Shown: in pieces, positions 33,616-41,534 of the stretch
Position numbering within the stretch: the first letter of the stretch is position 1
How the letters are laid out: every line of letters starts with the position of its first letter
Assembly (NCBI GenBank): GCA_012839805.1
Contig: DUMU01000048.1
Coordinates: forward strand, 1 to 64,000
Direction of reading: 5' to 3'
Length of the DNA stretch: 64,000 bases
Source: Bacillota bacterium
Lineage (GTDB): Bacteria > Bacillota > Limnochordia > Limnochordales > DUMU01
Made by a program: the position numbers and the translations under genes
The notes under the pieces: model-generated
The model's input: the letters and a program-made list of their open reading frames with translations, nothing else
Database searches by the model: none
What the model was told of the DNA's origin: nothing

Positions 33616-36411
33616 TCATATTATGCTAATTTGGGATTCTAGTCCATCCTTTCCCTCGCTGCCGATGGGCGGCAAAACTTGCGCCGGCAACCGGACGTAT
33701 TCGCGTGCCTCCGTCCCCCATCCCGGCGGGGTGCCGTTGGAACGCGAGGAGCGTCCTTCCTCCAGCATGATGACTACCACCGTGGTATCATCGGGAAATT
33801 CACCCCCCGCTGAACTCAAAGCAGCCGAAAAGAGTTCATCCGCCAACCGCCGGGGCTCCCGAATACCGCCCGCAAGGGCACGGGTGATCCAATCCGTCAC
33901 CGTGGCGACCTCTTGGCCGGTATGCGCCCCGGCCTCCAGCACCCCGTCGGTACAAAGCACCAGGAGATCGCCGGGGAGAAGGCGGAGCCGCTGCGGTTCC
34001 ACGGGAATACCAGCCAGTATCCCCACGGGAAGAGTGGACGAACTTACGGTGCTGATCTTGTTACGTCGCACCAGGAAGCTGGGGGGCGATCCGATCTTGA
34101 TGAGTTCGGCCATCCCGCGATGCAAATCCAGCGTGACGAGATCGAGAGCGGCAAACCTCTCTTCGGACCGGAGCAAGAGAGCCGCATTGAGGGTACGGAC
34201 GGCAAACTCGGGGCTGAAGCCGGCGATCAGCAGCCGGCGCAGCATCTCCATGGCGGTCTGGCTCTCGTCGGCCGCGGGAGAACCGCTTCCCATGCCGTCG
34301 ATGAGCGCGATTACCTCTTGCTCGTCTCCGAGGGGGAAGCGGATGACGGCGTCGCCCGAGATCGCCGCCCCGGTCTTGGCGGTCGCGGCCACCCCCCAGC
34401 GGACCCGGAATTCCTGCGCGGGCAGGAGACGATAGACCGCCCGGAATGGGAGGCACCCGCTTCCCGCGGGAGGAAAGGGCGGCGGAAGGTCGGCGGCGGC
34501 CGCCCCGGGGGTGGGAGAGGAAGATAGCGTCACCCGCAGCAGTTCACCATCGAGACGGCGGCCGACCGCCCCGGACATCACCTCCGCCAGCCGCTCCGCC
34601 CAGCCCTCGGCCTCCTCCCGCCTCGCGAGCCAAAGGGTGATCTCGACCTGATATCGGTTAGAATCGGTCTCACCTGCTCCCAGCATAAGCACGGTAACCC
34701 GGGCGGGGGGAAACCCTCTCCCCAGGAGTTCAGCCTCCAGCCGGGCTGACAGGCCAGAGTTGACCTGCACCTCCGCCTGCATCTCGGCGGCCAGGACCTC
34801 CATCAGCTGAGCAAGCCCCCGCAACTCACCCCCCACCAGGCGCCGGCTCTCCCATACCTTTCGGCGCCAGTGGGCTAGAAGGCGCGAAACCCGCAGGAAC
34901 CGGTTGATGGCAGCCACCAGCCGGCGCGCCCGCAGACAACGCCGCCGCAACGAAAGGGGCATGTCCTCGAACCGTACCTGCTCTCCCCGTTCGCCGGAGG
35001 CAAGGAGGTCCACCAACGCCCAGTACGTTTCCTGGGACTTTTCCTGCCAACACGATCGCCGGGCAGGGCACCCCCGGCAGCAGTCCTCGTCGACCTCTCG
35101 CAAGAAGAGGGCCATGCCTGCGACCGGGTTGCGGAGTAAACGGGAAAGATCGACGGGTACGCCGGCCGGGCTGCCGGCCGGGGCCTGTTCGAAGACGGCC
35201 GCCACTTGTTCCAGCACTTCCCGCACCCCGATTAACCGCGCGGTCATCTGGTGACGCAGGTGGAAGGCTTCCACCTCGTCGGAGGTGGCATCGTCACGGG
35301 GTTGGAAGAGCAAGCGAACCCACTCGACCCAGAAGGCGGGACCCGCGACGAAGGCAAGGGCAGCTACCAGGAACGATGCTGCATAGGCCATGGGGAAAAC
35401 CTCATCCCCGAGATTCATCCCTTCCCCGGCCAGCAGGGCTGTAGCAGCCGCGGCCATACCCATTGCATACCAGGCCACGATTCCCATCCGCCTCCGAGCA
35501 GGAAAAAGGCCGGCAAAAAGTGCCCCGGTGGTGCAGATGACTACCGAGGCCGCTTGATGGGAAACCGCGCTTTCGGCGAGACCCAGGGCGGCCGCGGCCG
35601 CGGTGGCCGCGCCGGCACCCCCGGCCGCAGCCGCGAGGAGACTGGTACCAAAGGCCAGAACCAGGGAAATCCGAACTGGCCCCAGTTCCAGTCCCAGTTG
35701 GGCAGAAGCACTAACGGCCAACGCCGCGACCAGGAGAAAGCCGGCCTGCTCGGAGCGATCCAACCGGGCGGGATAAAACCCGTTTTTGCGATACCAGAGC
35801 ACTCGCCAGACAGGCCGCAACAGAAGGGTCCCGGAAAAGGCCAAGGAACCGCTGATTGCCAGAAGAGGCGCTGCAAAAGCCAAGCTGCCCCGGGCGGCCG
35901 CCACCGCCCCGTGGCTTAGAACCAACAAGAAGCTGGCCACCCCCGACATGACAACCATTCGGGCCTCCGTCCGCCCGCCGGGCTGCTCTCCCCGGCGCCG
36001 GAAAAGGAGGAGGTTTCGACCGAACCAGATGGCAGAGCCAGCCAAAAGCGTGGCTATCATGAAGGCACCGCCCATCCGGAGATGGCCGAGGGAGGCGCCG
36101 ACCAACGCCATGGCGGGCAGCAGGGTGTCTCCCGCTGCCCGTCCGGGCAACGCCGGACCCGAGGCCGTGCGGGCGGCAAAGGGCGCGGTTAAAAAACTCG
36201 CGACATACCAAGCATAACCAAAGGGAGCCACCCGATCCCAATGGGCGAGGGAAAGGAGCCAGCCGGTGAGACCGGCGGCCAGGACGGAAAGGCCCCGCAC
36301 CAGGTTAGACCACGGCCTCCCCCGGGCTTCCAGGAGACTCCGCCTCGGGGGAGAACCGCCTCGCGGCAAAGGACGAACCCGGTGGTAGCTTGGAAGCTCG
36401 AGGGAGGCCAT
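33616..36411 (-). CDS. spoIIE: Stage II sporulation protein E, PP2C phosphatase
   Basis: A 931-residue membrane phosphatase. Residues 35-330 hold about ten membrane helices, the middle (about 345-620) is the FtsZ-interacting and regulatory region with a Cys-rich stretch (CCRGCPARRSC), and the last 220 residues are a PP2C domain: EVIALIDGMGSGSPAADESQ, FAALDLVTLDLHRGMAELIKIGSPPSFLVRR, GDLLVLCTDGVLEAG and PDDTTVVVIML. SpoIIE dephosphorylates SpoIIAA, freeing sigma-F in the forespore, and helps polar division. Its presence shows endospore formation. ATG at 36411 is chosen; GTG at 36423 is in frame. The length exceeds the usual 800-830, mainly in the N-terminus and middle. Confidence 0.95.
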   Translation of the reverse strand: MASLELPSYHRVRPLPRGGSPPRRSLLEARGRPWSNLVRGLSVLAAGLTGWLLSLAHWDRVAPFGYAWYVASFLTAPFAARTASGPALPGRAAGDTLLPAMALVGASLGHLRMGGAFMIATLLAGSAIWFGRNLLLFRRRGEQPGGRTEARMVVMSGVASFLLVLSHGAVAAARGSLAFAAPLLAISGSLAFSGTLLLRPVWRVLWYRKNGFYPARLDRSEQAGFLLVAALAVSASAQLGLELGPVRISLVLAFGTSLLAAAAGGAGAATAAAAALGLAESAVSHQAASVVICTTGALFAGLFPARRRMGIVAWYAMGMAAAATALLAGEGMNLGDEVFPMAYAASFLVAALAFVAGPAFWVEWVRLLFQPRDDATSDEVEAFHLRHQMTARLIGVREVLEQVAAVFEQAPAGSPAGVPVDLSRLLRNPVAGMALFLREVDEDCCRGCPARRSCWQEKSQETYWALVDLLASGERGEQVRFEDMPLSLRRRCLRARRLVAAINRFLRVSRLLAHWRRKVWESRRLVGGELRGLAQLMEVLAAEMQAEVQVNSGLSARLEAELLGRGFPPARVTVLMLGAGETDSNRYQVEITLWLARREEAEGWAERLAEVMSGAVGRRLDGELLRVTLSSSPTPGAAAADLPPPFPPAGSGCLPFRAVYRLLPAQEFRVRWGVAATAKTGAAISGDAVIRFPLGDEQEVIALIDGMGSGSPAADESQTAMEMLRRLLIAGFSPEFAVRTLNAALLLRSEERFAALDLVTLDLHRGMAELIKIGSPPSFLVRRNKISTVSSSTLPVGILAGIPVEPQRLRLLPGDLLVLCTDGVLEAGAHTGQEVATVTDWITRALAGGIREPRRLADELFSAALSSAGGEFPDDTTVVVIMLEEGRSSRSNGTPPGWGTEAREYVRLPAQVLPPIGSEGKDGLESQISII

Positions 36412-36490
36412 GGTCTTACTCACTCCTGGCTCGCCGGCGTCTCGGGGCCCGGTGTGCGTTTACCAGCAGCTGTACCGTCACTCTACCACC

Positions 36491-36529
36491 GCCCGCATGG
36501 GGAGTCTGTCGATCTGAATAGATGCGGGC
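36491..36529. repeat. 8-bp inverted repeat upstream of spoIIE
   Basis: GCCCGCAT (36491-36498) and ATGCGGGC (36522-36529) are exact complements with a 23-base centre. They lie about 80 bases before the spoIIE start, between divergent genes. The remaining 290 bases to 36698 show no gene. Confidence 0.35.
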
Positions 36530-36698
36530 CCTAGACAATCTTCACGGCCCCTACATGAACCCAGAGTCCTCGGACTGGCTCGACCTCCCCTCCGAATTCC
36601 GACGCATGCCCTGGGTCTTGTCATTCCAGACTACACGTTGGTGATCGATCCGCCGGTCTTCTTGAGCCTCGCGGGTCGAACCGAATACTTCCAACGGA

Positions 36699-36986
36699 AT
36701 GGGGATGGTGGCTTTGCCGCAGGTAAAGTGCACGGTAAGCAACTGTGTCTTTTGGAAGAATGACTATTGCAACGCCTCTACCATCGAGGTCGCAGTACAG
36801 GGGGTCGACACCCTACCCTACGGGAAAGGGGACATGGAGGCCGGAACGGAGCCGGGCACTACCGCTACGGCGGGTACCCGTCGCCATGCCCGGAACACCA
36901 ATGATACTTGTTGCGTCACCTTTCGGCCCAAGGATGCCGGTGGGGAAGCGACGTACGAGCCCGGGGGCAGAGAAGGTAAAGGATAA
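36699..36986 (+). CDS. Small DUF1540 cysteine protein
   Basis: A 95-residue protein starting MGMVALPQ then VKCTVSNCVFWKNDYCNA and STIEVAVQG, the DUF1540 signature (Cys-x4-Cys-x6-Cys with an aromatic centre), and ending TNDTCCVTFRPKD, which matches the C-terminal half of the domain. Between lies a Gly/Thr/Glu-rich linker of about 35 residues. DUF1540 proteins are small, probably metal-binding, and frequent in spore formers. In-frame starts at 36699, 36705 and 36708 are close; GGAATGGGG lies among them. Confidence 0.8.
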   Translation: MGMVALPQVKCTVSNCVFWKNDYCNASTIEVAVQGVDTLPYGKGDMEAGTEPGTTATAGTRRHARNTNDTCCVTFRPKDAGGEATYEPGGREGKG

Positions 36987-37018
36987 CAAGGGGACCGGCA
37001 ATCCCGAACGTTACCCGG

Positions 37019-37402
37019 TCAGCGGCCCTGCCCGCGCCCGCGCCAAAGGTACCATGCCAGCAGGCCCACGAGGAAATCGTCGAGCCAACCGAGGACCGGG
37101 ATCAGATCGGGCCGCAGGTCGAACGGCATGAGGATGTAGGCCACGGCCAGCGCGGCAAGGAGGTTGCGCCAGAACGATCGCCCCGGCCGGTCACGCCGCC
37201 CCGGCCCGGCGGAACTGCCGCCGTCGCGGGGCCGGCCATCGTTTCGGCTCTGCTTTCCCCGGAAGGTTGCCTGCCAGGTGGAACGCCGGTCCCGGCGAGA
37301 ACCGGCCGTGGCGGCGGCGCTGCCAACCCGGGGCAGGAGAGTTCCGCAATACGGACAGCGCTCGAGCCAGCCAGCCTCCTGGCCGCAGCCGGGGCAACGC
37401 AT
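37019..37402 (-). CDS. Zinc-ribbon plus DUF1232 (YkvA-like) membrane protein
   Basis: A 127-residue protein. The first 25 residues form a zinc ribbon (MRCPGCGQEAGWLERCPYCG: Cys-x2-Cys, x9, Cys-x2-Cys). An Arg/Ser/Gly-rich linker follows, then a DUF1232 segment: NLLAALAVAYILMPFDLRPD and LIPVLGWLDDFLVGLLAWYL, with the family's D-x-x-P-D-x-x-P spacing. Function unknown. ATG at 37402 has AAGGAGG eight bases ahead. The much longer minus-strand frame beyond it is antisense to the next gene and is not used. Confidence 0.85.
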   Translation of the reverse strand: MRCPGCGQEAGWLERCPYCGTLLPRVGSAAATAGSRRDRRSTWQATFRGKQSRNDGRPRDGGSSAGPGRRDRPGRSFWRNLLAALAVAYILMPFDLRPDLIPVLGWLDDFLVGLLAWYLWRGRGQGR

Positions 37403-37513
37403 GGTTGCACCTCCTTCGCAAGTTTGCAAGGAGGAATTCCTCGCCCGGAAACGAACTCCCTTCCGCAAGACGCCTGGCGCTGGGGGAGCGAAGGCTGGTT
37501 GGCAAAAGGCAAG

Positions 37514-38314
37514 GTGTTGGGACTCCAGCGTCGAAGCAGGATCCATCCGACGGCTCAGGTGAGCCCGCTGGCTCGCCTTGCCCCCGACGTCGAGGTCGGT
37601 CCTTACGCGGTGATCGGGCCCGAAGTGGTCATTCGCGAAGGGTGCCGCATCGGCCCCCATGCGACGGTGACCGGCAAGACGTTCATCGGGCCCCACACCC
37701 GTATTTACGCCGGTGCCGTGGTCGGCGTGGCCGAGCCGGCCGAATTCGATACCCCGGACCAGCCGCAAGCTGGAGAACTCAGAATCGGCGCGGGTAACAT
37801 CATCCGTGAATATGCTCTCTTGCGTCCCGGTCGCGACCCGAACCGGCCGACCTGTCTGGGCGATCGTAATTTCATCATGGGCTACGTTCAGGTCGGCGCC
37901 GGTTGCCAGATCGGAAACGGTGTCGTGATCACCCACGCCACCCACCTGAGCGACGGGGTTACCGTGGAGGACGACGCCGTCATCAGCGGGCTCACCGAGA
38001 TCGGCCCGGGGGTCCGCATTGGCCGGCTGGCCATGGTAGGAGCCCTGACCGGCATCTTTGCCGACGTCCCGCCCTATCTCATGGTGGCCGGCAACCCGCC
38101 GCAAGTCCACGGGATCAACGTGGTCGGCCTGCGCCGGCACGATGTATCCCCCGAAGACCGGGCCACCCTCAAGCGTGCCTTCAAGGTCCTCTACCGCAGT
38201 GATCGCCCCCTGGCCGAAAGCATCGACGAGCTGGCGGCGGAATTCTCTGGTTCGCCGCTGGTTCAACATTTGATTGCCTTTTTACGTCAGTCGGAACGGG
38301 GTATAGTCCAGTAG
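37514..38314 (+). CDS. LpxA-type acyltransferase homologue lacking the catalytic histidines
   Basis: About 266 residues; left-handed beta-helix hexapeptide repeats (IGPHATV, IGPHTRIYAGAVV) and the LpxA C-terminal helical domain (INVVGLRRHDVSPEDRATLKRAFKVLYRSD, ending FLRQSERGIVQ). LpxA transfers a hydroxyacyl chain to UDP-GlcNAc in lipid A synthesis. Aligned to E. coli LpxA from memory with no gaps from MINAHIAHDC (here MGYVQVGAGC) through VPPY, His122, His125, His144 and His160 become Gln, Ala, Gly and Gly. So the classical base is gone; it may acylate another nucleotide sugar, or be inactive. No other lpx gene is nearby. The next gene is a sugar aminotransferase. Start uncertain: GTG 37514 or TTG 37517. 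Confidence 0.82.
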   Translation: MLGLQRRSRIHPTAQVSPLARLAPDVEVGPYAVIGPEVVIREGCRIGPHATVTGKTFIGPHTRIYAGAVVGVAEPAEFDTPDQPQAGELRIGAGNIIREYALLRPGRDPNRPTCLGDRNFIMGYVQVGAGCQIGNGVVITHATHLSDGVTVEDDAVISGLTEIGPGVRIGRLAMVGALTGIFADVPPYLMVAGNPPQVHGINVVGLRRHDVSPEDRATLKRAFKVLYRSDRPLAESIDELAAEFSGSPLVQHLIAFLRQSERGIVQ

Positions 38315-38426
38315 GGGGCGGGTGGGAGTAGAATGCAGCCCGGGTTCAGCAGGGGCCAGTAGCGGTCCGTCCCAGGCCGATGGGTGAAGCGACGACCACG
38401 ATGGGCGCAAAGCAAGGAGAATGCTC

Positions 38427-39605
38427 GTGAAGAAGGAAGCTCTCGCACAAGAATACGCACACTTTGCCGAAGAGATCCAGGCCGCCGTTGCCCGCGTACT
38501 CGCTTCCGGACGCTACATACTCGCGAGCGAGGTCGAGGCATTCGAAGCCGAAGCCGCTGCCTACCTGGGGGTCCGGTATGCCATCGGCTGTAACAGCGGC
38601 ACGGATGCTTTGCTTCTTTCCCTGCTCGCTTGCGAAATCGGGCCCGGGGACGAGGTGATCACTTCTCCTTTTAGCTTTTTCGCCACGGCGGCCACCATCA
38701 GCCGGGTGGGCGCGACGCCGGTCTTTGCCGACATCGATCCCCGTACCTTCAACCTGGATCCGGCCCGGGTGGCCGAACTCATCACCTCACGTACGCGTGC
38801 CATTATCCCCGTGCACCTCTTTGGCCAGGCGGCAGACATGACCGAGTTCCGCCGGCTGGCGGACGAGCACGGGCTGCTTCTGATCGAGGACGCTGCCCAG
38901 GCTTTCGCCGCCCGCTGGGCGGGGCAGCCGGTGGGTACGTTCGGGGACCTGGCCGCCTTCAGCTTTTACCCGACTAAGAATCTGGGGGCTTGCGGCGATG
39001 CCGGCCTGGTGACTACGAACCATCCGGAGCTGGCCAGAAGGGTCCGCATCCTGCGCCAGCAGGGTGTTGATGGGCTGCGCTACCATCACGAACTGATGGG
39101 CATCAATAGCCGCCTGGACGAACTGCAGGCCGCGATCCTTCGCGTCAAACTCCCGCATCTTGCCGACTTGAACGCGAAGCGCCACCTCGTGGCAGCCATC
39201 TACGACGCCGGCCTGGCCGCGGTGGCCGGGGTTTGCCCACCTTATGTTCACCCGCAGGCTACCCACATTTACCATCAGTACACGATCCGCACCCCGTACC
39301 GGGACGAGCTACGCCGCTTCCTGGCCGACTGCGGAGTGGAAACCGATGTCTACTACCCGGTCCTGCTCCCCGACCAGCCAGCCTACCGGAACGCCAGGTA
39401 TCCCTTCCGGACCGGCCCGCTCCCCGAAGCCCGCCGCGCCACCCGGGAGGTTCTCTCCTTGCCTATTTCGCCATATCTTCCCCACGACCAGGCGGAAATG
39501 GTAGCGGAAAGAATCAAGACCTTCTTGACCACGAGAAATGGTGCGGTTCCGCTGGTCGCCCCCAATGGTAAGCAGGAAAGTGCCCTGAGCGTGGCTAAGT
39601 CTTAG
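38427..39605 (+). CDS. DegT/DnrJ/EryC1-family sugar aminotransferase
   Basis: A 392-residue PLP-dependent enzyme of the fold-I nucleotide-sugar aminotransferases. Seen: YAIGCNSGTDALLLSLLA, GDEVITSPFSFFATAATIS, VFADIDPRTFNLDP, AIIPVHLFGQAADM, LLIEDAAQAFAARW, the PLP-Lys region AAFSFYPTKNLGACGDAG, and GINSRLDELQAAILRVKL. It would aminate a keto-sugar nucleotide. GTG at 38427 with AAGGAG seven bases ahead is preferred to ATG 38421. Coming after an LpxA homologue it recalls GnnB, which makes UDP-GlcNAc3N for N-linked lipid A chains, but the dehydrogenase partner (GnnA) is absent here. Confidence 0.9.
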   Translation: MKKEALAQEYAHFAEEIQAAVARVLASGRYILASEVEAFEAEAAAYLGVRYAIGCNSGTDALLLSLLACEIGPGDEVITSPFSFFATAATISRVGATPVFADIDPRTFNLDPARVAELITSRTRAIIPVHLFGQAADMTEFRRLADEHGLLLIEDAAQAFAARWAGQPVGTFGDLAAFSFYPTKNLGACGDAGLVTTNHPELARRVRILRQQGVDGLRYHHELMGINSRLDELQAAILRVKLPHLADLNAKRHLVAAIYDAGLAAVAGVCPPYVHPQATHIYHQYTIRTPYRDELRRFLADCGVETDVYYPVLLPDQPAYRNARYPFRTGPLPEARRATREVLSLPISPYLPHDQAEMVAERIKTFLTTRNGAVPLVAPNGKQESALSVAKS

Positions 39606-39625
39606 CGGATTTCCTGCGGAGATGG

Positions 39626-40615
39626 GTGGGGCATTTGGAGCGGGACAAACCGAAGTGGCTTTTCATCCTCAACCCTATCGCCGGTGGCGGCCGGGCGCTG
39701 CGTTCCTGGCCGGCGGTGGCGGCGGAACTGCAAACCCAGGGCGTGAAGTATGACGTCGTCCACACCGAGAGGCCGGGGCATGCGCTGGAACTGGCCGCGG
39801 CCTACTGCCGCTCCTACGGACGGATAGTGGCCGTGGGCGGCGACGGTACCTGTCAAGAGGTGGTTCGGGGCCTGGTTCAGGCAGGGGCCCAGGCCGACAC
39901 GGCCCTCGGCGTTCTGCCCCTGGGCACGGGCAACGACTTCGCCCGGGGTCTCGGTCTACCCACCGAACCGCGGCAGGCGCTGCGGGCCTTGCTGGCCGCG
40001 GAGGTTCACCAGGTGGATCTCGCCCGGGTCAATGGCAGGCCCTTCATCAATGTGGCCGGTATCGGCTTCGATGCCGAGGTAGCTGCGCTGTTGAACCGGA
40101 ACCGTGACCGCATCCCGTTCCGGGTCCCCGGGCCGGCCCTTTACCTCGCCGGCATCTTGTATGAACTTATCCGCTATCGAAACGCCCCCCTCTCGCTCAC
40201 CTGGGAGACCGGCGAGCTCGCGCAGAAAGCGTTGCTGGTGGCGGTCGGCAACGGGCGCTGCTATGCAGGCGGGCTCCAGATGTGCCCGCACGCGGAAATG
40301 GACGACGGGGCGTTCGACGTGGTGGTGGCAGGCGACCTCCACCGGCTGCACGTCCTCCGGCTCTTGCCGACCCTCTTTTCGGGAGAACACCTCAAGGACC
40401 CCCAAGTAAAGCTCTTTCGCTGCCGGCATCTGCGGGTCGAAGGCCCACCCCACCTGAGTATCCACGCTGACGGCGAGGTGATCGGGCAACTGCCGGCCGA
40501 GTTCACCCTGGAAAAGTCCGCCCTGGCCGTACTCCGGCCGGTGGTGTGGGCAGCTCGGAGCACGACGGTGGGAACCGCAGAAACCCGTTCACAGGTTTCG
40601 TTGTTTTGCCTGTAG
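39626..40615 (+). CDS. Diacylglycerol-kinase-family lipid kinase
   Basis: A 329-residue soluble lipid kinase of the DgkB/YegS type. KWLFILNPIAGGG and VAVGGDGTCQEVVRGL form the ATP site (GGDGT), followed by GVLPLGTGNDFARGLGLP, FINVAGIGFDAEVA, and a C-terminal beta domain (DDGAFDVVVAGDLHR, HLSIHADGEVIGQLPAEF). It phosphorylates diacylglycerol or a related lipid. GTG at 39626; GCGGAG lies about five bases ahead. It lies 20 bases behind the aminotransferase and is probably co-transcribed with it. Confidence 0.9.
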   Translation: MGHLERDKPKWLFILNPIAGGGRALRSWPAVAAELQTQGVKYDVVHTERPGHALELAAAYCRSYGRIVAVGGDGTCQEVVRGLVQAGAQADTALGVLPLGTGNDFARGLGLPTEPRQALRALLAAEVHQVDLARVNGRPFINVAGIGFDAEVAALLNRNRDRIPFRVPGPALYLAGILYELIRYRNAPLSLTWETGELAQKALLVAVGNGRCYAGGLQMCPHAEMDDGAFDVVVAGDLHRLHVLRLLPTLFSGEHLKDPQVKLFRCRHLRVEGPPHLSIHADGEVIGQLPAEFTLEKSALAVLRPVVWAARSTTVGTAETRSQVSLFCL

Positions 40616-40670
40616 CTCGCCCCGTCGGGCCCTTTCCTCCCCATGCGCCGGTGGGAGACGTTTCCACAGC

Positions 40671-40700
40671 TTGACATAACCCGGCCCGGACGGGTATGAG
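40671..40700 (+). promoter_or_regulatory. Sigma-A-type promoter of the HAD gene
   Basis: Perfect TTGACA (40671-40676), 18-base spacer, TATGAG (40695-40700). The expected start point is within a few bases of the ATG at 40710, leaving little or no leader. Confidence 0.6.
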
Positions 40701-40709
40701 AGAAGAGTC

Positions 40710-41435
40710 ATGCAGCTCGACGCGGTTGAATCATCAAAATGCTCGAAATCGTCAAAGCGCTCGCCGCAAGCCGCGGTCCTCTTCGACATGGATGGGGTGC
40801 TCGTGCTGAGTAACCCCGCGCACCTCGAGGCCTGGCAGCTCTTTGCCCGGGAAAAGCTGGGGGTTGAGATCACCGCGGAGATGTTCTTCCGATCGATTTC
40901 GGGCCGCAAGAACGAGGAGGCCCTCGCCGAGCTCTTCCCCGGGCGCTTCAGCAAAGAAGAGTTAGCGCGGGTAGGAGCAGAAAAAGAAGCTTTTTATCGT
41001 GAACGGTTCGCCCCCCACCTCCCGCCCGTCCCCGGCGTGCTGGAGTTGATTCACGAGCTCTCCTCCCCGCCCCTCTCGGAGCTGGTCGCCCTGGCCCTCG
41101 TTACCTCCGGCCCGCCGGAGAACGCTCGCTTTATCATCGGCCGCTTCCAGCTAGAAGAAGCCTTCGCCGCCGTGGTGACGGGGGCCGACGTCGCCCGGGC
41201 CAAGCCCGATCCCACCATCTATCTGATGGCGGCCGAACGGCTGGGGGTACCGCCGGCACGCTGTATCGTCCTGGAGGATGCCTGTGCAGGGGTACAGGCA
41301 GCAAAGCGCGCCGGCATGCGCTGCTTGGCGGTGGCCACCAGTGAACCGCCCGCGAAGCTCACCGCTGCCGGCGCCGATCTCGTGCGCCCCGACTTCCGGG
41401 GGGTCAGCTGGGCCCTTCTGCAGTCGCTGCTATAG
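40710..41435 (+). CDS. HAD hydrolase, beta-phosphoglucomutase-like
   Basis: A 241-residue HAD phosphatase or phosphomutase. The nucleophile motif is VLFDMDGVLVLSNPAHLEAW, a four-helix cap follows, then VTSGPPENARFII (motif II), AKPDPTIYLMAAERLGV (motif III Lys) and CIVLEDACAGVQAAKRAGM (motif IV). The pattern is that of the subfamily with beta-phosphoglucomutase and sugar-phosphate phosphatases; no specific substrate is inferable. The first 20 residues are polar and Ser/Lys-rich. No ribosome site; see the promoter just upstream. Near a carbohydrate-use region, so a sugar phosphate is a reasonable guess. Confidence 0.88.
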   Translation: MQLDAVESSKCSKSSKRSPQAAVLFDMDGVLVLSNPAHLEAWQLFAREKLGVEITAEMFFRSISGRKNEEALAELFPGRFSKEELARVGAEKEAFYRERFAPHLPPVPGVLELIHELSSPPLSELVALALVTSGPPENARFIIGRFQLEEAFAAVVTGADVARAKPDPTIYLMAAERLGVPPARCIVLEDACAGVQAAKRAGMRCLAVATSEPPAKLTAAGADLVRPDFRGVSWALLQSLL

Positions 41436-41534
41436 ACCCCGCCCGGACCGCCTCCTCAAACTGGGACTCGGCCTGGGCGAGCGGCCGATAAGGCCGTGGC
41501 AGCCCGGGCCCTCTGACTTTGGTTAAGCGGCCCC

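Noticed and set aside
37403-38269. Long minus-strand frame extending the DUF1232 protein to 416 residues
   Set aside because: It is antisense to the LpxA homologue. The zinc ribbon with its own ribosome site at 37402 marks the real start.
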